NCBI GenBank assembly: GCA_965228695.1
Contig: CBDDIB010000002.1
Location: 4,464,001-4,528,000 of the forward strand
Direction of reading: 5' to 3'
DNA: 64,000 bases
Source: JAJFJD01 sp965228695
GTDB taxonomy: Bacteria > Pseudomonadota > Alphaproteobacteria > UBA8366
Shown: positions 1-8,081 of the stretch, piece by piece
Numbering within the stretch: the stretch's first letter is position 1
Layout: each line of letters begins with the position of its first letter
The notes under the pieces: generated by a model
What the model was told of the DNA's origin: nothing
The model's database searches: none
Seen by the model: only the letters and a program-made list of their open reading frames with translations
Position numbers and translations under genes: made by a program

Positions 1-883
1 CGACGACCGGACCCGCGCCTATTTCGCCGAGACGGTGCCGAATCCCAAGCTCTGCGTCTTTCCGATCAAGGAAGTCGCCGACATCGGCCGCGAGCTCGGC
101 GTGCCGCTGATCGTCGATAACACCGCTGCCCCGCTGATCTGCCGGCCGCTCGATCATGGCGCAGCCGTCGTCGTGTATTCGACCACGAAATACATCGGCG
201 GGCACGGCACCTCGATCGGCGGCCTGATCGTCGACGGCGGCACCTTCGACTGGGAGAAGCACGCGGACCGCTTCCCCATGCTGAACCAGCCGGACCCGTC
301 CTATCACGGCGCCGTCTGGACCGAAGCGGTAAAGCCGCTCGGCCCCATCGCATACGTGCTGAAAGCGCGCGTCACGCTGTTGCGCGACCTCGGTGCGGCG
401 ATGAGCCCGTTCAACGCGTTCCAGTTCATCCAAGGATTGGAGACGTTGCCGTTGCGCATCCGCGAGCATTGCCGCAACGCCCAGGCAGTCTTCGACTACC
501 TCAAGGGCCATCCGGCCGTGACCAAGGTCATCTTCGCCGGCGCGCATGAGGACAAGGAGCAGATGCGCCGCGCCGATGCCTATCTCAACGGCGGCTATGG
601 CGGGCTCGTCGGCTTCGAGCTGAAGGGTGGACGCGAAGCCGGACGCGCCTTCATCGACGCGTTGGAGATGTTCTATCACGTCGCCAATATCGGCGATGCT
701 CGGTCGCTTGCGATTCATCCGGCGTCGACCACGCATTCTCAGCTCTCGCCGGAAGAACAGCTCGCCACGGGCGTCAGCGAAGGGTATGTGCGGCTGTCGG
801 TCGGCATTGAGCATATCGACGACATTCTCAAAGATCTCGACCAGGCCCTTGAGGCGGCAGAGAAACTCGACCTCGCCGCGTAA
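1..883 (+). CDS. metY: O-acetylhomoserine aminocarboxypropyltransferase (sulfhydrylase), 3' part
   Basis: This is the C-terminal part of a PLP-dependent Cys/Met-metabolism enzyme that makes homocysteine from O-acetylhomoserine and sulfide. The frame is open from base 2 (DDRTRAYFAET...), so the gene begins outside the window; the GTG at 35 is internal. The visible part contains the family pattern IVDNTAAPLICRPLDHGA and YSTTKYIGGHGT, where the Lys of STTKY is the PLP Schiff-base lysine. The C-terminal domain follows, with IHPASTTHSQL and VRLSVGIEHIDDILKDLDQA. About 294 residues are present of the usual ~430. The metA gene 91 bases downstream makes the substrate, which supports the sulfhydrylase over a cystathionine-forming enzyme. 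Subfamily assignment is firm; the exact sulfur donor is inferred. Confidence 0.9.
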   Translation, partial: DDRTRAYFAETVPNPKLCVFPIKEVADIGRELGVPLIVDNTAAPLICRPLDHGAAVVVYSTTKYIGGHGTSIGGLIVDGGTFDWEKHADRFPMLNQPDPSYHGAVWTEAVKPLGPIAYVLKARVTLLRDLGAAMSPFNAFQFIQGLETLPLRIREHCRNAQAVFDYLKGHPAVTKVIFAGAHEDKEQMRRADAYLNGGYGGLVGFELKGGREAGRAFIDALEMFYHVANIGDARSLAIHPASTTHSQLSPEEQLATGVSEGYVRLSVGIEHIDDILKDLDQALEAAEKLDLAA

Positions 884-890
884 CACGCTG

Positions 891-940
891 TATCGATAAC
901 GGCGGATTGGGCGATGCCGCTCGATCCGCCGTCATCGATA
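891..940. other. Long imperfect hairpin between metY and metA
   Basis: TATCGATA-ACGGCGGAT (891-907) pairs with ATCCGCCGT-ATCGATA (924-940) around a loop of about 16 bases. No T run follows, so it is not a standard intrinsic terminator. It lies 8 bases after the metY stop and 34 bases before the metA ATG. It could slow transcription, protect the upstream mRNA end or reduce metA expression. Structure is seen; role is inferred. Confidence 0.45.
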
Positions 941-974
941 CCATCAAACGGTTTCCGATCGCGGAGTATCGGGC

Positions 975-1967
975 ATGACGATCATCCTTCCGCAAGACCT
1001 TCCCGCCGCCGCGATTCTCCGGCGCGAGGGAATCGACGTTATCGACGCCGAAGACTTGGCCGGCCACGGTGAAGCCTCCTTGCGGATCGCGGTGCTCAAC
1101 CTGATGCCCTGCAAGGCTACGACGGAAGCGCAGCTCGCCCGGCGTTTGGGGGACACGGACCATATCGTGGACCTCACATTCTTTATTCCGGACAGTCACC
1201 AACCGAAATCGACGGCAAGCAGCCATATTGACCGCTTCTACAAACGATGGCGCGAAATCCGGCATCGCCGGTTCGACGGCCTGATTATCACCGGCGCACC
1301 GGTGGAAACGCTGCCTTTTGAAGCGGTGTCCTATTGGCCCGAAATGACCGAAATCTTCGACTGGGCGCAGCGCAACGCATTGCGCCGCTACTACATCTGC
1401 TGGGCCGCACAGGCGGCGCTATACCATTTCCATGACGTCGACAAACACACGCTGACCGCGAAACGATTTGGTGTATATGAGCAGCGGCTCCGCCGGTCGG
1501 ACCACCCCCTTTTCGAGGGAATCGAGGGACCAATCCCGACGCCGGTGTCGCGCCATTCCGAGACACGTCAATCCGATCTTCCCCGAAATGCCGGCGTGTC
1601 GGTCCTGGCCGAGTCGGCCGATGCCGACCTCGCCCTTCTCGAAGACCGGCCGCGGCATACCCTGCTGATGTTCAACCATCTGGAATACGACCCGAAGACA
1701 TTGCCCGCGGAGTATGAACGCGACCGGCGTGCCGGCAAGGCGATCGCGCTGCCCCAAAATACCTTTCCCGGCGACGATCCGACGCTACGGCCGAAAGAAT
1801 CCTGGCGGTCGCCCGCCCGCCAATTCTTCGCGAACTGGCTCTCGGACGTCCGCACGGCCTCTCTGGCGGCCCATCGGTACCGAAATCTGCGAATTCAGCC
1901 GGCAGCCCAACCTGCACCGGCAACAGTCCGCGCCGCGACCGTCCCCGCCGAACCCTTGTGCGGATAA
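975..1967 (+). CDS. metAA: Homoserine O-acetyltransferase, MetA family
   Basis: This enzyme acylates homoserine in the first committed step of methionine synthesis. At 330 residues it is slightly longer than E. coli MetA. The catalytic residues fall at the E. coli numbers: Cys142 in YICWAAQAALY, and His235 and Glu237 in FNHLEYD. Position 111, in TGAPVETLPF, is Glu. In this family Glu111 has been linked to acetyl-CoA use and Gly111 to succinyl-CoA use, so an acetyltransferase is predicted. That fits the O-acetylhomoserine sulfhydrylase gene just upstream. The last ~30 residues are an Ala/Pro-rich tail. Family and residues are seen; acyl specificity is inferred from residue 111 and context. Confidence 0.9.
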   Translation: MTIILPQDLPAAAILRREGIDVIDAEDLAGHGEASLRIAVLNLMPCKATTEAQLARRLGDTDHIVDLTFFIPDSHQPKSTASSHIDRFYKRWREIRHRRFDGLIITGAPVETLPFEAVSYWPEMTEIFDWAQRNALRRYYICWAAQAALYHFHDVDKHTLTAKRFGVYEQRLRRSDHPLFEGIEGPIPTPVSRHSETRQSDLPRNAGVSVLAESADADLALLEDRPRHTLLMFNHLEYDPKTLPAEYERDRRAGKAIALPQNTFPGDDPTLRPKESWRSPARQFFANWLSDVRTASLAAHRYRNLRIQPAAQPAPATVRAATVPAEPLCG

Positions 1968-1991
1968 TCGATGCGCCGATTGAGCATGGAT

Positions 1992-2014
1992 CATCCTTCG
2001 GCAAGCTCAGGATG
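1992..2014. repeat. Short palindromic dispersed-repeat-like element
   Basis: CATCCT and AGGATG flank TTCGGCAAGCTC. This arrangement resembles a short palindrome often seen in proteobacterial intergenic DNA (core 'TTCGRCAAGCTCAGGATG'). It begins 24 bases after the metA stop. The resemblance is from memory; copy number in this genome cannot be seen. Confidence 0.45.
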
Positions 2015-2074
2015 AGGCTGCGTTCCGAGACCCAAGCAGCCGGAACCTTCATACCAGCCCTTCACGCCCAATCC

Positions 2075-2140
2075 GTCATTCCCGCGACAGCGGCAATCCA
2101 GATTTCAACGCGGCTGGATCCCCGTTCGCACCGGCATGAC
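2075..2140. repeat. REP-like imperfect inverted repeat
   Basis: The left arm GTCATTCCCGCGA...GGCAATCCAG (2075-2101) and right arm CTGGATCCCCGTTCGC...GGCATGAC (2114-2140) form an imperfect inverted repeat. It matches the common 'GTCATTCCCGC...GGAATCCAG' class of extragenic palindromes. It shares the metA to 2307 gap with the palindrome at 1992. Transposase-dependent spread of such elements is known; no transposase lies nearby. A short direct repeat (ATGAACCACTT, twice) follows at about 2146-2169. Confidence 0.55.
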
Positions 2141-2306
2141 ACTTTATGAACCACTTGATGAACCACTTGCGCAGCGCGTTTGTCCAAGCATCGGCCGAAC
2201 ACCGTAACGTGATTCTTGAAAGACGCCCGGCAACCACATAGCGTGACACGCGTTTATTCGGTATCCACCGATTACGTCGCGTCCTCTCGGAACTGCCGGA
2301 ACCCGC

Positions 2307-3137
2307 ATGAAGCTCTCCCTGTCCGCTCGTATCGCCGAGCCGCCGAAACAGAAAGATATCGCGGCCATCCCGATCGATGTGCTCGCCCCGCGCGCGAAGA
2401 CGCTCGGTTTCGACGGCGTTTCCATGCGCGCGTCCGTGCTGTCCGTCGAGTCACCCCCCGAGGATGTGCGGCGGGTGCGGCAACTGCTCGATGGGCTGGA
2501 CCTGTCGGTGTCGATGGTCAGCGGCGACGTCCCCTTGGCCAGCAATGATGCGAACGCTATTCGGGCGCTGCGCAACATCACGCCGTATCTCGACCTGGCC
2601 GAGGGTGTCGGCAGCGGGATGGTCCGGGTCATGATGCATTCCGCCGCGGATATCGCCTTCGCGCAGCGCGCCGCCGACGAAGCCGCCGAACGGGGCCTGC
2701 GCCTAGTCCACCTCACCCATTGGGGAACGATGTTCGAAACGGTCGAGGAGTCCCTCGAAACACTGGCATCGGTCGATCGGGAAAACTTCGGCGTCGCCTT
2801 CGAGCCCGCCAACCTTTTGGCCTGCGGCGGCGACTACGGCCCCGATGCGCTCGAACGGCTGGTTCCGCACCTATTCAATGTCTTTTACTCGACCGCCGTG
2901 CGCGACCCGTCCTCGCCGATGACCTTCAACAGCCGGCTGCAAGGGCCGGTTCACATGCGGTTCACCGCGCTCAACGATCCGGACAGCATTCCCGCCGGCC
3001 CCTTGGTGGAACGGCTGCAGAAGACCGGCTATGACGGGTGGTTTACGGTGCATCAACCGTTGCTGGACAACGAAGATGCGGACGACGCGATGCGCGCCGC
3101 CGCCGATCTATTCCGGGGGTTGATTGCGAAAGCCTGA
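2307..3137 (+). CDS. Sugar phosphate isomerase/epimerase-like TIM-barrel protein
   Basis: A 276-residue protein of the xylose-isomerase-like TIM-barrel (AP endonuclease 2) superfamily. It has alternating strands and helices, with FDGVSMR near residue 35, RLVHLTHWGTMFET near 135, FGVAFEPANLLACGGDY near 160 and GYDGWFTVHQP near 245. Acidic and His residues at strand ends (for example the Glu in AFEPAN) are the positions that normally bind a divalent metal. Members isomerise or epimerise sugars, hydroxypyruvate or inositol derivatives. Nothing nearby identifies the substrate, so only the fold class is assigned. The ATG at 2307 gives a full-length barrel. Confidence 0.75.
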   Translation: MKLSLSARIAEPPKQKDIAAIPIDVLAPRAKTLGFDGVSMRASVLSVESPPEDVRRVRQLLDGLDLSVSMVSGDVPLASNDANAIRALRNITPYLDLAEGVGSGMVRVMMHSAADIAFAQRAADEAAERGLRLVHLTHWGTMFETVEESLETLASVDRENFGVAFEPANLLACGGDYGPDALERLVPHLFNVFYSTAVRDPSSPMTFNSRLQGPVHMRFTALNDPDSIPAGPLVERLQKTGYDGWFTVHQPLLDNEDADDAMRAAADLFRGLIAKA

Positions 3138-3154
3138 GGGCGGTCGAATGCCGG

Positions 3155-3412
3155 TCAGTCGCCGGCGCCGACTGGCTCGACGACGCGATGCTTGTTTTCT
3201 TCCTTGACCCGGTTGGTGACCATCCGGTCATGCAGACCCGTGATGATCCCGCTGCCGGTCTTCACGTACAGAAACGGAAATACCGCGTGGATCAGGCAGG
3301 CAATCGTTCCCAGCGCCATCGACGCGGCAAATGTGCCCGCCGCGACGAAATGCTCGCCGTAGCTTTCGCCGACGGAGGCAGGATGCTCGGTGAAGAGAGT
3401 TTTCATGTTCAT
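3155..3412 (-). CDS. DUF6356 family protein
   Basis: An 85-residue protein starting MNMKTLFTEHPASVGESYGEH, the hallmark opening of the DUF6356 family of small alphaproteobacterial proteins. A hydrophobic stretch at about residues 24-50 (VAAGTFAASMALG...HAVFPFLYV) predicts one or two membrane passes, followed by a short charged tail with HDRMV. Function is unknown for the family. It converges on the isomerase gene (17 bases between stops) and diverges from the Lrp/AsnC regulator across an AT-rich gap. Confidence 0.8.
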   Translation of the reverse strand: MNMKTLFTEHPASVGESYGEHFVAAGTFAASMALGTIACLIHAVFPFLYVKTGSGIITGLHDRMVTNRVKEENKHRVVEPVGAGD

Positions 3413-3526
3413 AGCGGAGGAAGATTACCCTAATTTTCCCGGATATTATTTCTAAATTGACCATACATTACCGGAACTTGTAGATTAAATTACTAATTAT
3501 TTTTCAATTATTGAAATTATTTCCCA
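3413..3526. promoter_or_regulatory. AT-rich divergent intergenic region
   Basis: The gap between the DUF6356 gene (minus) and the Lrp/AsnC gene (plus) is strikingly AT-rich, especially 3440-3520. Such a divergent AT-rich gap is where promoters for both genes and an Lrp-family binding site would be expected. No box can be assigned with confidence. The regulator may control itself and the DUF6356 gene; this is inference from layout. Confidence 0.4.
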
Positions 3527-3988
3527 ATGGATGACTTCGATCGCAAAATCCTCTCTCTTCTGCAGCAAGACGCCTCGCTTTCCGTTGCGGAGGTCGCGGA
3601 CCGTGTCGGACTGTCTTCGACGCCATGTTGGCGGCGCATCCAAAAACTCGAAGCCGACGGGGTCATCAGGCAGCGTGTCGCCCTCCTCGATCCCGAGAAG
3701 GTCAATGTGGGCGTGACGGTCTTCGTCAGCATCCGGACGCAGCACCACAATATCGACTGGCTGGACCGCTTCTCGAAGGCGGTCGAGGATATCGACGAGG
3801 TTGTGGAGTTCTATCGCATGAGCGGCGACATCGATTATCTGCTGCGTATCGTCGTGCCGGATATCGCAGCCTATGACGCAGTCTACAAACGGATCATCAG
3901 CACGATCGATTTGAACGATGTCACATCGAGCTTCGCGATGGAATGCATCAAGCAGACGACGGCATTGCCGCTGCAATACGGCGACTGA
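3527..3988 (+). CDS. Lrp/AsnC family transcriptional regulator
   Basis: A 153-residue Lrp/AsnC protein of usual length. The N-terminal helix-turn-helix (about residues 1-60) carries MDDFDRKILSLLQ and VADRVGLSSTPCWRRIQKLE, the family's DNA-recognition pattern. The C-terminal RAM domain (about 65-150) carries the G-D-Y pattern in RMSGDIDYLLRIVVPDI, associated with ligand binding and oligomerisation. Such proteins sense amino acids and usually control themselves and neighbours. Candidate targets are the divergent DUF6356 gene and the glucan synthase downstream, but neither is shown. Confidence 0.92.
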   Translation: MDDFDRKILSLLQQDASLSVAEVADRVGLSSTPCWRRIQKLEADGVIRQRVALLDPEKVNVGVTVFVSIRTQHHNIDWLDRFSKAVEDIDEVVEFYRMSGDIDYLLRIVVPDIAAYDAVYKRIISTIDLNDVTSSFAMECIKQTTALPLQYGD

Positions 3989-4114
3989 CGAAATAATTTT
4001 GCCCTACCCCCGTTAAGCCCCTAAATAACTCGAAGAGACGGACGTAAACCCCCGGTTCCGGAGTCGGCGCGAACGCACCGCCACGGACCGGCAACAGCGG
4101 ATCGTGGGAAGCAC

Positions 4115-6742
4115 ATGGCGCGTTTCGCCAAAGTCGTTCTGTGCGTGGGGGTCGCGGCCGCCGTTCACGGACTGATATGGCTGTCGACCGGCCGGTCCGT
4201 TCAGCCGCCGGACATCACTGGTCCGCTCGCTTCATTGTCCTACACGCCACCCACGACGGATTGGACCGATCGGGATGCGGCCGCGGATGTCGCGCGCATC
4301 GATCGGGATTTGGCGCGCCTTGCCACGTTGACGCACTCCATACGAACGTACAGCACAACTGGCGGCATGGCGGCCGTTCCCTCCCTGGCGGCAAAACACG
4401 GATTGGCGGTAACGCTCGGCGTCTGGATTGGCCGCGACCGGGCGCGGAACGAAAGGGAAATCGGCGCCGCCCTTCGCGCGGCCAAAACCCACTCCAACAT
4501 ACGCGGCCTTGTCGTCGGTAACGAGAGCCTGCTGCGCGAGGATGTCTCGGCCGCGGCGCTGATAGGGCATCTGCAAGCGGTGCGAACACAATCACGGCTG
4601 CCGCTGACCACCGCCGAGCCTTGGCATATCTGGCTTCAGTATCCGGCACTAGCGAATGCGGTCGACTACATCTCGGTCCATATTCTGCCGTATTGGGAAG
4701 GGCTGCCGTCCGAACAGGCCGTTGCCTACGCCACCGCCATCCACGACCGGCTGCAGGGAGCCTTCCCGAACAAGAAGATCGTCATCGCCGAGTTCGGCTG
4801 GCCGAGCGGCGGCTACAACCGGAGAGCGGCACGCCCCGGCCCCTTGCAACAAGCGGACGTCATCCGTCGTTTCGTCGCAGAGGCGGAGCATAGACGGATC
4901 GACTACAACCTTATCGAAGCCTTCGACCAGCCGTGGAAAACGGCGGAAGGCCGCGTCGGACCGCATTGGGGTCTGCTGACCGTGGACGGAGAACAGAAGT
5001 TTCAACTCGCCGGCATGGTTACCACCGCTCGGCGCATCGCCCTGCCGCTGGCATTGTCCCTGGGCGCGATCATCTCGCTCCTTTTGCTGCTGACGAACCG
5101 CCACACGCTGGCGCAGGGCGTGATCTTGGCCTCGGCCGCGAATATCGTCGGCGGCGGGGCGGCGCTGGCGATCCTGTATCCCAACGGACAATACCTGTCG
5201 GCCGGCGAGACGGCGTTCTGGCTTCTCGGCCTCGGGCTTTTGATTCCGTTGGCCGCGCTGAGCCTTGTCCGGGCGGGCGAAATCGCCTGGGATTTTGCCG
5301 GCATGGCACCCCGGCGCCTGATCGATCCGGCGTCTCTGCCGCGGCAAGACGATCCACCGATGGTGTCGATCCATATTCCGGCCTGCCGTGAACAACCGGC
5401 CGTGCTACGGGCTTGCCTGGATAGCGTCGCCGCCTTGGACTATCCGGACTTCGAGGTTCTGGTCGTCGTGAACAACACCCCGGACGAAGCGTCGTGGAAA
5501 CCAATCGAAGCCCACTGCCGGGAATTGGGCGCACGCTTCCGGTTCATCAATCTGCCGCAAGTCGACGGCTACAAGGCAGGCGCATTGAACGCAGCATTGG
5601 ACCGGACGCATCCGGATGCCCGGGTGATCGCAGTGGTCGACGCGGACTATCGGGTCCGGCGCAACTGGCTGCGCGACCTGGTTCCACTGTTTCGGGACCG
5701 CGCCGTAGCCCTTGTCCAAGCGCCGCAGCATCACACCGACCGCAATGCCAATGCCGTACAACGCATGATGAACAGCGAGTATGCCGGTTTCTTCGACATC
5801 GGCATGGTCCACCGCAACGAAGTGAACGCCATCATCACACATGGCACGATGCTGTTGCTGCGTAGGGACGCCCTCACCGCGAATGGCGCCTGGACGACCG
5901 ACACCATCGTCGAGGATACCGAATTGGGATTGCGGGTGTTGGCCGACGGCGGGGTCGCTCATTACACGACGCATAGGTACGGACAGGGAATACTGCCGGA
6001 CCACACCGCGGCGTATGCGGCGCAACGTCAGCGTTGGGCCTACGGCGCGATGCAGATACTTCGCAAACACTGGAGGACCTTGTTGCCGTTCCGGGGCAGT
6101 CTGACCGGATCCCAGAAATGGCAGTTCACCGCCGGTTGGCTCTCATGGCTCTCCGACACCGCCGCAACGGGGCTCGCCCTACTCAATCTCGTGGCGACGC
6201 CGTTCATTTTGCTCGGCCTGCTCGCCTTGCCGCCCGCCGCCCTTGTCGTCCCGGTGTTCGCCGCCTCCCTCGTCATGTTGCTGCACACCGGCTTACTTTA
6301 CTTCCGGCGCGTGACCCGGTCGCCGATCCGCATTGCGGCCGCCGCGGCCGCGGCAATGAGTCTGCAATTCACCGTGGCCCGCGCGGTCCTCGCCGGATTG
6401 CGGGGGCGACCGCTTCCCTTCCGGCGCACGCCCAAGGGGGGCAACGGTGGGTTAGCACTGCAATTTTCGCAATTCACCCGAGTCCTGCCGGAATGCGTCC
6501 TGGGCATGCTGCTCGTGACCGCGTCGGCGCTGCTGCTCCTCAATAATCCCCACGATATTGCCGAACAAACCCAATTTGCCCTGCTGCTGGCGGTTCAAAG
6601 CCTGCCCTTCGGCGCCGCGGTCGCCCTCCGGTGCCTCGAAATCGGCATTCAACTCCGGTCCTCCGCCGATCGGTCGCGCAAGCCGGCGACGGTCTTTCGG
6701 CGTCCGTCCCTCCAGCGGGCGGTCATTCGAAATCGCCGCTAA
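4115..6742 (+). CDS. GH17-GT2 fusion, beta-(1,3)-glucan synthase-like protein
   Basis: An 875-residue inner-membrane enzyme. After a signal-anchor helix, residues ~40-300 form a glycoside hydrolase 17-like domain with VVGNES (acid/base Glu137) and IAEFGWPSGG (nucleophile Glu226). Two or more membrane helices follow (~310-385). A family 2 glycosyltransferase domain starts near 413 with D509-A-D511, V599-E600-D601 and the processive Q637-RQRW641 motif, and further membrane helices end the protein. The architecture matches the NdvB/NdvC-type proteins that make periplasmic cyclic or linear beta-1,3-glucans, where the GH17 part is thought to remodel the chain. Linkage and cyclisation cannot be told from sequence. 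GTGGGAAG precedes the ATG. Confidence 0.85.
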   Translation: MARFAKVVLCVGVAAAVHGLIWLSTGRSVQPPDITGPLASLSYTPPTTDWTDRDAAADVARIDRDLARLATLTHSIRTYSTTGGMAAVPSLAAKHGLAVTLGVWIGRDRARNEREIGAALRAAKTHSNIRGLVVGNESLLREDVSAAALIGHLQAVRTQSRLPLTTAEPWHIWLQYPALANAVDYISVHILPYWEGLPSEQAVAYATAIHDRLQGAFPNKKIVIAEFGWPSGGYNRRAARPGPLQQADVIRRFVAEAEHRRIDYNLIEAFDQPWKTAEGRVGPHWGLLTVDGEQKFQLAGMVTTARRIALPLALSLGAIISLLLLLTNRHTLAQGVILASAANIVGGGAALAILYPNGQYLSAGETAFWLLGLGLLIPLAALSLVRAGEIAWDFAGMAPRRLIDPASLPRQDDPPMVSIHIPACREQPAVLRACLDSVAALDYPDFEVLVVVNNTPDEASWKPIEAHCRELGARFRFINLPQVDGYKAGALNAALDRTHPDARVIAVVDADYRVRRNWLRDLVPLFRDRAVALVQAPQHHTDRNANAVQRMMNSEYAGFFDIGMVHRNEVNAIITHGTMLLLRRDALTANGAWTTDTIVEDTELGLRVLADGGVAHYTTHRYGQGILPDHTAAYAAQRQRWAYGAMQILRKHWRTLLPFRGSLTGSQKWQFTAGWLSWLSDTAATGLALLNLVATPFILLGLLALPPAALVVPVFAASLVMLLHTGLLYFRRVTRSPIRIAAAAAAAMSLQFTVARAVLAGLRGRPLPFRRTPKGGNGGLALQFSQFTRVLPECVLGMLLVTASALLLLNNPHDIAEQTQFALLLAVQSLPFGAAVALRCLEIGIQLRSSADRSRKPATVFRRPSLQRAVIRNRR

Positions 6743-6794
6743 ATTCTCAAATTAACGGACCCGCGGACGGCAAATCGACCGTTGGGACGTCTCT

Positions 6795-7724
6795 CTAAAC
6801 GTCCGGCCGCTCAACCAAGTGTATGAGGATTCCGCCGAGCGCAGCCGGGTGAACAAATCCGATGCGGGCGCGCCGCGAGCCCGGGCGACCGGTTTGATCG
6901 ATCATGCGAAGTCCGGCTTCCGCCAAGACCGATAACGTTCGATCGATATCGCCCGTCTTGAGGGCGAGATGATGCAGCCCCGCCCCCCGGCGCTCGATAA
7001 ACCGCGTAATCGCACCCTGATCCTGTTTCGTCGTGCCGGCACGCCCGTGCTCGATTTCCGCCTCATGCGCGGGGTCGAAATTTTGGAGAAACTCCAACTC
7101 ACAGTCGCCGATGGTGATGAAGGCGACCCGCAGGCCGCCGATCACCTCGGGCGCCCGATTCTGATAAACCACGCCGTATTTGTCGGAGGTGAAACTTTCG
7201 ACAACGGTGCGGACCTCCAGGTCGGTCTGTTGGCTTTCGACCGCAAAACCCATCCGCTCCGAAAACAACTCGACGGCGGCACGATTATCGGCCGAGGCCA
7301 CGCCCAGATGATCGATCCGCTTGATCGGACCGGGGGGGCCGTCGGAAATATCCAACGGGCCGCCAAGCCGGGTTCGCACGCCCAACGTCGCCGTCTCGTC
7401 CAAGAGTATTTGCGGTTTGCCGTTCACCTTCCGGTCCGCGTCTTCGCCATCGACCGGTATCCCCGCCGCTTCCGCCCACCCTTGCGGATCCGCGCATGCG
7501 AACGAAACGTGGTGCAATCCGGGATCGGCCGGGTCCCCAAGGAACGGATCGTCCGGATCGAATACCAATAGCGCTGCGTCCCCAGCCGCGAAGGCCGGCA
7601 CGCTTCACCCGCCGTCCACCTCGACCGGCACCGAAGCCATCCCGAGAGTGTCTCCGAATACGGCCGCGACCGACTCCGGATCGCGCGCAACCAACGCTAC
7701 ATATGAGAGGGCTGCCGGGTTCAT
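6795..7724 (-). pseudogene. VOC-family (glyoxalase-like) protein gene interrupted by an in-frame TGA
   Basis: Read from the ATG at 7724, the frame gives MNPAALSYVALVARDPES...VPVEVDGG, then TGA at 7607-7605, then continues in the same frame with SVPAFAAGDAALLVFD to the stop at 6795. Both parts belong to one tandem VOC protein: the first betaalphabetabetabeta module starts at ALSYVALVARD and a second starts near RIDHLGVASADN, with metal-ligand-type residues in HHVSFA, IDHLGVA, HHLALK and CELEFLQ. A C-to-T change in an Arg CGA codon would explain the TGA. A GTG at 7601 could restart translation, but that product lacks the first strand and helix. Likely a recent pseudogene or an assembly error. 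Intact relatives include methylmalonyl-CoA epimerase-like and 4-hydroxyphenylpyruvate dioxygenase-like proteins. Confidence 0.8.
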
Positions 7725-7998
7725 GCTAACGGACTCACTTCCTCGATTATGGGCCGAAACGGGAATTCAACCGACAAACAGACGGCAAAGCATGCCTAAT
7801 CCTTCTTTGACCATAGCCGCTTATCGGGTTAACCGTGAAATTCTAACGATTCAACGGGTCGAACACGATCGTCTACGCGTCTAACCTGTTAACGATTTCA
7901 ACAAATTGAGAGGACCGCCCTTGCGGATACATTGATGGGAATTTTGCAATCTTCCCCACCCCCGATCACGATGTTAGCGAGGGCCGGACATCGAGATT

Positions 7999-8027
7999 GA
8001 CAAGCATCGCGGTCCTCCCTACCGTCT
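7999..8027 (+). promoter_or_regulatory. Candidate sigma-70 promoter of the dpp-like operon
   Basis: A perfect -35 box TTGACA (7999-8004) is followed after 17 bases by TACCGT (8022-8027), a weak -10 match. Transcription would start near 8034, about 48 bases before the preferred GTG start at 8082. The spacing is ideal but the -10 is poor, so confidence is limited. Confidence 0.4.
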
Positions 8028-8071
8028 GACCGACAATTCTGGTGTAATGAATAATAAGTGCAACAACCACT

Positions 8072-8078
8072 AGGGGGG
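8072..8078 (+). promoter_or_regulatory. Ribosome binding site that selects the GTG start at 8082
   Basis: AGGGGGG lies four bases before the GTG at 8082. The alternative GTG at 8058 has no such site and would add eight residues not typical of DppD/OppD proteins, which normally begin close to the LLEIEGL strand. Confidence 0.6.
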
Positions 8079-8081
8079 CGC

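Larger units (their letters stand above)
1968..2306. other. Non-coding gap holding two repeats
   Basis: These 339 bases separate metA from the TIM-barrel isomerase gene. Besides the palindromes at 1992-2014 and 2075-2140 and the small direct repeat near 2146-2169, I see no credible gene and no clear promoter. The repeats probably mark the end of the metY-metA unit. Confidence 0.6.
7725..8081. other. Intergenic region upstream of the dipeptide transporter operon
   Basis: This 357-base divergent gap is more AT-rich than its surroundings and contains two GTTAAC motifs (near 7829 and 7889). It should hold the promoters of the broken VOC gene (minus) and the transporter operon (plus). The best promoter candidate is listed separately. 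No credible gene was seen in it. Confidence 0.5.

Noticed and set aside
884..974. SAM-II or SAM-V riboswitch upstream of metA
   Set aside because: The hairpin found does not show the short pseudoknot or conserved core expected of these riboswitches as I recall them.
7599..7610. Selenocysteine at the in-frame TGA of the VOC gene
   Set aside because: Residues around it do not resemble a catalytic Sec/Cys site, and no hairpin like a bacterial SECIS was noticed after it; an Arg codon change is simpler.
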